29,590 bases of DNA, taken from contig JBGUXS010000081.1 of the NCBI GenBank assembly GCA_045118155.1, forward strand, positions 1 to 29,590, given 5' to 3'. Under the pieces are notes generated by a model. It saw only the letters and a list, made by a program, of their open reading frames with translations. It was not told the origin of the DNA and did no database searches. This document shows positions 7,435 through 14,100 of the stretch, one piece after another. Numbering within the stretch: position 1 is the stretch's first letter; the number at the start of each line of letters is the position of its first letter. The position numbers and the translations under genes are program-made. Origin of the DNA: JBGUXS01 sp045118155 (lineage in GTDB: Bacteria > Pseudomonadota > Alphaproteobacteria > CAAHEQ01 > UBA3637).

Positions 7435-8526
7435 ATGACACAAAAGGATAAAGAAACGGTTTTGGTGGGCCTAAGTGGCGGTGTGGATTCGGCCGTGGCG
7501 GCATGCTTGTTGAAAGACAAAGGCTATCACGTCATTGGGGCCACGATGTCTATTTGGGATAAAGGACGCTTTGTCAAAGATACGGCTTACAAAGATGCGT
7601 GCTTTTCCCCCCATGAAGAACAAGATATTGAAGGTGCCCGCAAAATTTGTGAAAAGATTGGCATCCCTTATCATGTGATTGATTGCACGGCGGCCTATCG
7701 GGCGGCGGTATTGGATAATTTTAAAAGTGAATACTTATCAGGACGTACCCCGAATCCATGTGTGATGTGTAATGTGCTAATTAAGTTTGGGGCTTTGCCA
7801 CGGGCGGCGAAAGAGCAGGGGCTTACTTTTGATAAATTTGCAACGGGTCATTATGCACGGATTGCTTATAATGAGGGATTGGGGCGTTATCAATTGCGTC
7901 GGGCCAAGGATGCAAAAAAAGATCAAACTTATTTCTTGTATCGTTTGGGGCAAGATCAGCTTCAAAACATCCTGTTTCCGTTGGGGGATTTAACTAAAAC
8001 CGAAGTGCGCGAATTGGCCCGGTCTTATGGCTTGGAGGTCAGTGAAAAACCCGAAAGTCAGGATTTTTATGCTGGTTCTATTGATGATCTGTTGGAAATG
8101 CCCCCGAAAAAAGGTCATTTCGTGGATAGGACGGGGAAAATTTTGGGGGAACACACGGGGGTATGGCATTTTACATTAGGGCAACGCAAAGGCCTTGGAA
8201 TTAGTGCCCCCAAGCCCTTATATGTGATAGAACTTCGGCCAGAAACAAACGAGGTGGTTCTTGGATATCTAGAAGAGGGGCTAAAAGATAAAATTGCCTT
8301 AAACAACATGACATGGCTTTCCGTGCCATTTGAACAAAAAGACCAGGACGTGTATGTCAAGGTGCGTTCTACGCAAACACCAGTCAAAGCCATTTTGACC
8401 CCGAAAAATGAAACAGAAGGGGAAGTTTTCTTTTTTGAAAAACAAAAAAATCCCGCCCCGGGGCAATCAGCGGTATTGTATGACGAAGATGGCCTTGTTC
8501 TTGGGGGCGGAATTATTCAAAAATAG
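7435..8526 (+). CDS. mnmA: tRNA-uridine 2-sulfurtransferase MnmA, variant lacking the distal cysteine
   Basis: 363 residues. MnmA makes 2-thiouridine at wobble position 34 of tRNA-Lys, -Glu and -Gln, using ATP to activate the base. Visible signatures: PP-loop SGGVDS (14-19), TPNPCVMCN (105-113) with C109 and C112, FATGHYARI (135-143), KDQTYFLYRLGQ (162-173), and the C-terminal LGQRKGLGI (248-256). Where the usual family has a conserved cysteine in SQDICF, this protein reads SQDFYAG (208-214), so the second catalytic cysteine is absent. It does carry C56 in DACFSPHEEQD. From memory, a divergent MnmA clade combines these features; an iron-sulfur-dependent mechanism is an inference. Expression is probably from a leaderless mRNA. 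It is convergent with the SulP gene, 4 nt between stops. Confidence 0.93.
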   Translation: MTQKDKETVLVGLSGGVDSAVAACLLKDKGYHVIGATMSIWDKGRFVKDTAYKDACFSPHEEQDIEGARKICEKIGIPYHVIDCTAAYRAAVLDNFKSEYLSGRTPNPCVMCNVLIKFGALPRAAKEQGLTFDKFATGHYARIAYNEGLGRYQLRRAKDAKKDQTYFLYRLGQDQLQNILFPLGDLTKTEVRELARSYGLEVSEKPESQDFYAGSIDDLLEMPPKKGHFVDRTGKILGEHTGVWHFTLGQRKGLGISAPKPLYVIELRPETNEVVLGYLEEGLKDKIALNNMTWLSVPFEQKDQDVYVKVRSTQTPVKAILTPKNETEGEVFFFEKQKNPAPGQSAVLYDEDGLVLGGGIIQK

Positions 8527-8530
8527 GGTC

Positions 8531-10225
8531 TTATTTTTTCAAGAATTTTTCAACTATTTTTAGGGCAATGGTATAATTTTTAGCAACGGACAATGTATGC
8601 CAATCAAGGCCGTTTTGTTGAAAAGCTTTGTGTAAGACCCGGCGAGGTTGTTTTCTGACATGGCATAAAATGACTTTTGTCCCGTCTTTTTTTAGCTTTT
8701 TGACTAAGTCCACCAATAACATAACCCCACTGGCATCAATCATCGGAACTTGGTTCATGCGCAAGATTAAGATCTTAGGGTGTAAGTCAACTCGCTTTAA
8801 AAAGGTGGAAACAGAGGCAACTCCCCCGAAGAATAAGGGGCCAGAAACACGCAATGTGGTCACCCCTTGGTCTTTAAGACGTTGGGTAATATTATTTCCC
8901 CCAACACGTTCTTTAGCAGTTTTTTCATCCATTTCTATACCGAATTCTTCGCTCATTCTGTGCATGAATAAAATACAGGATAAGACAACCCCGACAGAAA
9001 TAGCGGTGTTTAAATCCACAAGAACAGTTAATCCCAATGTTAGCACTAAAATCAACTTGTCAGCCCCAATTGGGGATTTTAACATCAGCCAAATTTTATC
9101 CACGTTTAACATGTTCCACGCGACTAAGAGTAAAACAACTGCTAGACAACACAGTGGCATATACTTAGCAATTGGGGCAAAAATAAGCATGAATAACAAC
9201 AAAAAGACAGATTGCATTATCCCAGATACCGGGGAATATGCATTGGCTTTGAAATTGGTGGCTGTCCTAGCAATCGCCCCAGTTGCGGGAATGCCGGTAA
9301 AAGGAATACAAGCAATATTCGCAATCCCTTGTGCGATAAGTTCAGCGTTTGGGTTATGATTATCCCCACTCATGCCGTCCACAACTTTTGCACTTAACAG
9401 AGATTCTAAGGCCGCTAAAAAAGCAACGGTTAAACCGCTTGGAACCATTTTAAAAAATAAATCTAAGCTAAAATCGGGTAGAGTAGGTTTTGGTAAAAAA
9501 TGTGGCAAAGCCCCAAATTGAGAACCAATGGTTGTCACAGAAAGGTTCCCAATGGCTACAAGAGCAGTTGCCCCAACAACCCCCATTAACATGGCTGGCA
9601 ATTTTGGAAAATATCGTTTTGTGGCAAAAATTAATACCGCCGTTAACAGGGACAGTAAAATCGTTTGCCCACTGAAAGTATTAAGGTGTGACAGATAAGC
9701 CCCCCATTTAGGGAAAAAATCGGTTGGAACGGTGTCTAATTCTAAACCGAATAATTCCTTGATTTGTGTGGAAATAAGCAAAACCCCAATGCCGGAAGTA
9801 AAACCGATAATGACAGGATAGGGGATATAGCGTACATACGACCCAAGACGTAAAACTCCCGCTAAAATCAATAGTAATCCCGCAATCAACATAGTCATAG
9901 CAAGGCCGGAAAATCCCGCTTGTTGTAAAATGGAAAAAATTACCACGACAAAAGCCCCTGTGGGACCCCCGATTTGATACCGAGATCCCCCTAAGGCAGA
10001 TACTAAAAAGCCGGCAATAATGGCAGTGTAAAGCCCTTGGGCGGGGGACACCCCAGATGCAATGGCCAATGCCATGGACAGTGGAATAGAAACAACCGTT
10101 GTTGTTAAGCCCGCTAAACAATCATTTTTAAACTTTTGGGTTGAATAGCCTTTGGAAAGTACTTCAACAAGTTTTGGTGCAAACGGTGTGAGCAACCATT
10201 TACGTAATTTTTTTAGATAAGCCAT
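8531..10225 (-). CDS. SulP (SLC26) family anion transporter with STAS domain
   Basis: 564 residues from the ATG at 10225, chosen because GGAGA lies 6 nt upstream; an in-frame ATG at 10252 has no ribosome binding site. The N-terminal part has about 10-14 membrane helices with the SulP signature near residues 48-68 (PLSMALAIASGVSPAQGLYTA region) and GGPTGAF at 86-92. The cytoplasmic C-terminus (about 450-560) is a STAS domain with MIDASG at 495-500, where S499 occupies the position phosphorylated in anti-sigma antagonists. SulP proteins move sulfate, bicarbonate or dicarboxylates across the inner membrane; the substrate cannot be chosen here. The gene follows the rpmE terminator on the same strand. 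Confidence 0.92.
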   Translation of the reverse strand: MAYLKKLRKWLLTPFAPKLVEVLSKGYSTQKFKNDCLAGLTTTVVSIPLSMALAIASGVSPAQGLYTAIIAGFLVSALGGSRYQIGGPTGAFVVVIFSILQQAGFSGLAMTMLIAGLLLILAGVLRLGSYVRYIPYPVIIGFTSGIGVLLISTQIKELFGLELDTVPTDFFPKWGAYLSHLNTFSGQTILLSLLTAVLIFATKRYFPKLPAMLMGVVGATALVAIGNLSVTTIGSQFGALPHFLPKPTLPDFSLDLFFKMVPSGLTVAFLAALESLLSAKVVDGMSGDNHNPNAELIAQGIANIACIPFTGIPATGAIARTATNFKANAYSPVSGIMQSVFLLLFMLIFAPIAKYMPLCCLAVVLLLVAWNMLNVDKIWLMLKSPIGADKLILVLTLGLTVLVDLNTAISVGVVLSCILFMHRMSEEFGIEMDEKTAKERVGGNNITQRLKDQGVTTLRVSGPLFFGGVASVSTFLKRVDLHPKILILRMNQVPMIDASGVMLLVDLVKKLKKDGTKVILCHVRKQPRRVLHKAFQQNGLDWHTLSVAKNYTIALKIVEKFLKK

Positions 10226-10267
10226 AAAAATCTCCGATAAAAAAACTCTCATAAGGGAGTATAATAT

Positions 10268-10296
10268 TAAAAAAAGCCACCTAAAAAGGTGGCTTT
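10268..10296 (-). terminator. Rho-independent terminator after rpmE
   Basis: On the minus strand a 10-bp stem (10287-10296 with 10273-10282, AAAGCCACCT/AGGTGGCTTT) with a four-base loop is followed by a T-run. It lies 20 nt after the rpmE stop and separates rpmE from the SulP gene. Confidence 0.9.
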
Positions 10297-10315
10297 ACAT
10301 ATAAAGCCGTATGTT

Positions 10316-10555
10316 TTAAACAGCAGAACCAGTTTTTTTACGTTGGAAGTTCGCAAAACGCTTGTTAAAGCTAGCGAGCCGTCCCCCAGTGTCAATCAAA
10401 CGATGAACACCTGTCCAGGCGGGATGTACCAATGGATCAATGTCAAGACGAACCGTTTGCCCAGCTTTGCCCAGAGTTGAACGTGTTTTAAATTCTGTGC
10501 CGTCCGTCATTACAACGGTAATTTCATGATAATCTGGATGAATATCCTTTTTCAT
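10316..10555 (-). CDS. rpmE: 50S ribosomal protein L31 (bL31), zinc-free type
   Basis: 79 residues from the ATG at 10555, chosen because of AGGAGC just upstream and because the family begins MKKDIHPDYHEI; a longer in-frame reading exists but adds no conserved sequence. The conserved HPAWTG (residues 44-49) and FNKRFANF near the end identify bL31. No cysteine is present, so this is the C-minus form that does not bind zinc, as is usual in Alphaproteobacteria. It joins the large and small subunits at the central protuberance. It has its own promoter and terminator, so it is monocistronic. Confidence 0.96.
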   Translation of the reverse strand: MKKDIHPDYHEITVVMTDGTEFKTRSTLGKAGQTVRLDIDPLVHPAWTGVHRLIDTGGRLASFNKRFANFQRKKTGSAV

Positions 10556-10586
10556 AATCTGCTCCTTTTTCAAAATAATTTTTCTT

Positions 10587-10615
10587 ATCATAGCGCACTT
10601 TTTTTTAAAATGCAA
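10587..10615 (-). promoter_or_regulatory. Sigma70-type promoter for rpmE
   Basis: On the minus strand TTGCAT (10610-10615) and TATGAT (10587-10592) are separated by 17 nt, about 32 nt before the rpmE ATG. Confidence 0.7.
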
Positions 10616-10641
10616 GAAGTTTTTAAAAAAAAGTTAAAGGA

Positions 10642-10655
10642 CGGAAAGAGGGGGA
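10642..10655 (-). repeat. Duplicated 3' end of tRNA-Ser (14-nt direct repeat)
   Basis: CGGAAAGAGGGGGA at 10642-10655 is identical to 10909-10922, which is the acceptor end and part of the T-arm of the tRNA-Ser gene, in the same orientation and 267 bp away. On the minus strand both copies are followed by a T-run. This is what an attachment-site remnant of an element integrated at a tRNA 3' end would look like. It could also be a decayed second tRNA-Ser fragment. Confidence 0.5.
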
Positions 10656-10905
10656 GTTGTTTCGTTTCTGTCTTGCTTCGTAAATTCGGGCGACGCTTCT
10701 CTTGCCCTCATTAACTTGCTACGGTCACTCGTTTTCTATGGCTCGCTTCGGGGTGTTTGCACTTCCTTGCTCGCACAAGAAAACTTCGCCAATTTCATAA
10801 AAAACAACCATTTCGGGTTGTTTTTTATTTCATTGCCTTTCGTCTGCGGGTCGAACCCCCTTTCTCGGGGGTTCTCATCCCCTGAATTTATGTTGTTTAA
10901 AAAAA
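10656..10905. other. Gene-free spacer between the tRNA-Ser end copies, with tRNA-like hairpin
   Basis: Apart from the terminator hairpin it holds an 8-bp hairpin GAACCCCC/GGGGGTTC (10853-10860 with 10867-10874). Its left arm with preceding TC (TCGAACCCCC) repeats the T-arm sequence of the adjacent tRNA-Ser. The rest is rich in short GCTTCG/GCTCGC/CTTGC words. The open frames crossing it have no recognisable protein similarity, so I see no gene here. Confidence 0.5.
10799..10826. terminator. Bidirectional hairpin terminator downstream of tRNA-Ser
   Basis: AAAAAACAACC (10799-10809) pairs with GGTTGTTTTTT (10816-10826) around a six-base loop. The T-run on the minus strand suits termination of the tRNA-Ser transcript, which has no other hairpin with a T-run closer to its 3' end. 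Confidence 0.7.
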
Positions 10906-10996
10906 TGGCGGAAAGAGGGGGATTCGAACCCCCGATACAGGAAACCTGTATAACAGATTTCGAGTCTGCCGCATTCGACCACTCTGCCATCTTTCC
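10906..10996 (-). tRNA. tRNA-Ser (anticodon CGA)
   Basis: 91 nt on the minus strand. The acceptor stem GGAAAGA (from 10996) pairs with TCTTTCC, followed by discriminator G and an encoded CCA (10906-10908). The anticodon loop CTCGAAA gives anticodon CGA (10960-10962), reading UCG serine codons. The long variable arm typical of serine tRNAs is the hairpin TACAGG/CCTGTA at 10936-10950, and the T-arm reads GGGGGTTCGAATCCCCC. A T-run follows directly after the CCA. Confidence 0.97.
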
Positions 10997-11003
10997 GAGA
11001 ATT

Positions 11004-11032
11004 ACTATAATCTGTTTTGTTTAAAAAGTCTA
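11004..11032 (-). promoter_or_regulatory. Promoter for tRNA-Ser
   Basis: On the minus strand TAGACT (11027-11032) and TATAGT (11004-11009) are separated by 17 nt, just upstream of the mature tRNA 5' end at 10996. Confidence 0.6.
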
Positions 11033-11046
11033 GCGAAATCTGTTAT

Positions 11047-11072
11047 TTTTTAAAAGCGCATGCTTTTAAAAA
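11047..11072. repeat. Perfect 11-bp palindrome between tRNA-Ser and autotransporter promoters
   Basis: TTTTTAAAAGC (11047-11057) and GCTTTTAAAAA (11062-11072) flank GCAT. It lies upstream of both divergent promoters, so it is not the end of either transcript. An operator or DNA-shape element is possible. Confidence 0.5.
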
Positions 11073-11085
11073 CATCATTTTTTAT

Positions 11086-11113
11086 TTGCAAGATAGTAAA
11101 AGGGATATATAAT
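11086..11113 (+). promoter_or_regulatory. Sigma70-type promoter for the autotransporter
   Basis: TTGCAA (11086-11091) and a perfect TATAAT (11108-11113) are spaced by 16 nt. The leader to the ATG at 11158 is about 38 nt and ends with AAAGGGA as ribosome binding site. Confidence 0.7.
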
Positions 11114-11157
11114 TACAAAAACTAATTGAAAGATTTTGTAAAACTGAAAGGGAAAAG

Positions 11158-14100
11158 ATGAGATACACACATTCTGCAATTACATGGTTGAATCGGCAAT
11201 ATAAAGATGTTTTGTTGAAATGTTTTTACCTAAATATGGCGGCCTTAATGGTGGCCTTGCCAGCGCATGCAGGATTTATTGAAGATGTGGAAACAATGGC
11301 ACCAGGATCCACCTTGAATATAGATGAGTATGAAACAGAAGATGATGGGGCTGTCCACGTTCTTAAAGGAACAACGGAAACCCCTTATTATCAGCTATCA
11401 CCGGGGGATACTTCTGTATCCCAATTTGAAGGGTATCCAGTGATTAAAAAAACCGTTGGTGGGGGCGCATCGGGAACCTATACAATCACAGGGACTGGTC
11501 GGGATGACAGTCGGTTAGATGGAGGGTATAATATTGAAGAAGAAACCTATTCTGGGTATAGCCGATTGAGTGTTGTTTCGGGGCAAGATGTTACTTTGAA
11601 AGATTTAACGATTCAAAATTTTGCGGCCAGTTATGTCCCTAGTGAACGTAAAGAAGGGGATGAAAGAACTGATATTCTAAAATCGGGGGCCCCCGCCGCA
11701 TATGACAGAGAACCGGTCATGGTTGGGACCTCTTACAGAGTTTATAAAAATGGGGGGGATAGCGATGATAAAATTGTTGTGATTCAAACATTCCCCACGG
11801 ATGGTCACTTAAGGTATTATTTGCCATCAGTAATACAAGCAGGTGAAAAAATCCCTGACAATGCTTATGAATGGACGGGGACAGGGTTAAAGTCAGTGCC
11901 GGCTGGGGAAACCCCAGTGGCACGAACCATATTTACACGTTCTGAAGGTTCTGGGGTTAATTCAATAATCACGAATTCAGGAACGTTAAATTTAGAAAAT
12001 GTAAGAATTGCAAATAATGAGTCTTCCTGGGGAACAACTGGATCTTATAGTCAGGATGTTAGAAATACAGGAACGGTAAATGTTGAAGATGATGTTATTG
12101 TCGGTATATTACGAAATGCACGGAATAATCTTTTAAATGGGGAAAATATTGCTATTTATTCACTGAGAAATGGAAGTGGGGCTAAAGCAGATTCTGGAAC
12201 GATATTTCAGGTATCAACGATTTCTGGTGATGTTAGGGCAGAAAATGTTACTAATCCAAGTGGGTTTAACAGTGGCCTTTTAAAAGTAGAAAATGGTGGA
12301 AAATTGACAGCACGTTCCATAAACCAGAATAAGGTTACCATCGCCGAAGGAGGTACTGTTGTCTTACAACGTATGATTAAGGATCCTAGCAGTGGGTCGC
12401 ATACGGCTTTAAATACAGGGAATACAGAAGGTTATAGTAAAAGGGTTTCGGTGGGTGTCCAGGGGGATCCTAGCCGTACAGAAACGGTTCAGTTGGATGT
12501 TGAAAATAAAGGGGATCTTAAAATTTACGCCAATTATGCAGATACGGATATTAATGCGACAATTTATGGAACAGGAACCACTCAGATTGAAGGAAAGGGA
12601 AAAGATGAGGGGGCTTATGCAACCACAGCTGACTTCTATGATGGGACTACACCTATTTCAAGTGGTTCTAATACAGCAAGAACTATAACGGTGGGAAGTT
12701 CTGCTAAGTTGCTTCAAGATGTTAATATGACCAAGGGAAATGCTAGCAGGGTTACATTGTCAGCATCAGGCAATTCTATTCGTAGCAAAGTTAATGCAGG
12801 GGAAGGTACTTTTGTCAAATTGACAGGGGGAATTTTGCAGACTTTGGAAACAGATACAGATTTGCATGCAGAATTGGAAAACCAACAGGAAGGAATTGCA
12901 ACCTTAAAAGCGGGAACATATGCCCCTAAAATTACAGGGGATGGGTTGACACAAATTGCGGGGCAGGTTGTTAATGAATCAGCCACCATTGAAACGGATG
13001 TATCTGTTTTAAAAACAAGTACAACAGGAAGGACAGAGACGAGAGAAACAGAAAGTTCCGAAGAAGATATTGGGGATCGTACTTATAAAAGAACTGTAAC
13101 GACCCAAACCAATACAGCTACAACGACGACTTCTCCAAAAAGTTTGGTAACGGATTTGGATAATTTAACAGCAACAACAGCTAGCAGTGCCAAAACGATT
13201 ACCAATGATGGTTATTTGGTGGCGACGGGGGGAACCATCCGGCATTTGGCCGAAGGTGGAACAGGGACAGTTGTTGTTGCAGGGGATGTTGGAGAAGCCC
13301 AAACCATAGATCAAAACATTATTATTACTGGGGAAGATGAAACAGTGACTTGGAATGATTCTGTATCAACGACGGTTAAAACGACTGTAACCACTAAAAC
13401 AGCTGTTTATGAAGATGATGCAGAGGTTGAATCTTATGAAGAAGTAGAAACGACCGAAACAACAACAGAAAGTACAGGAACAAAGCGCACAATTACTGGT
13501 TTATCGGCGGGGACATTAACAGCGGATCTTTCTGATTTGACGGGGAATATTACCAATAATGGAACGTTAAATGTGACAGGTGATTTGACCCGTGGGGTGG
13601 ATGCTGGAACAGGGCGGACAGTGTTGCAAGATACTGTGACGGCTGTGGCTGAGGATGTCACGATTGCTGGAACCCTTGATTTGAACGGGAAGACAGTGAA
13701 TATGCAAGACAGCGATTTGTCTTCGGCGAATCCCCCGTATGTTTATGATGATACCGTAGATCCATCCTATCAAACAGTGACGGTTGATCATTTAGCCGGT
13801 GATGGGAATATGAAGATTGATGTAGATATGACCCCGAATTCTGGAAAGGCCACGGATGCGGATAAAATTGTCATTGCAAATGGGGCATCTAATGATGCGG
13901 AGGTTGTTTTAACATCCATAAATGTGAAAAATCCGGATGCTTTGACAGAAGGGACATATAACGATTATGTGACCTTTATTGGGAAGACGGGAACAGGAAC
14001 CCTAACGGGGATCAATACCTATGTTGGTGGTAAAACGGATGGCAGTTCAATTGCTGTTCCTTCGGCGATTACTTATACAGATTCAGGGCTTAGATATACG

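Noticed and set aside
10716..11024. Open frames on both strands through tRNA-Ser (ERGGFEPP-type and MAEWSNAADSKS-type peptides)
   Set aside because: These are the well-known artefact translations of tRNA-Ser genes; the RNA gene explains the sequence.
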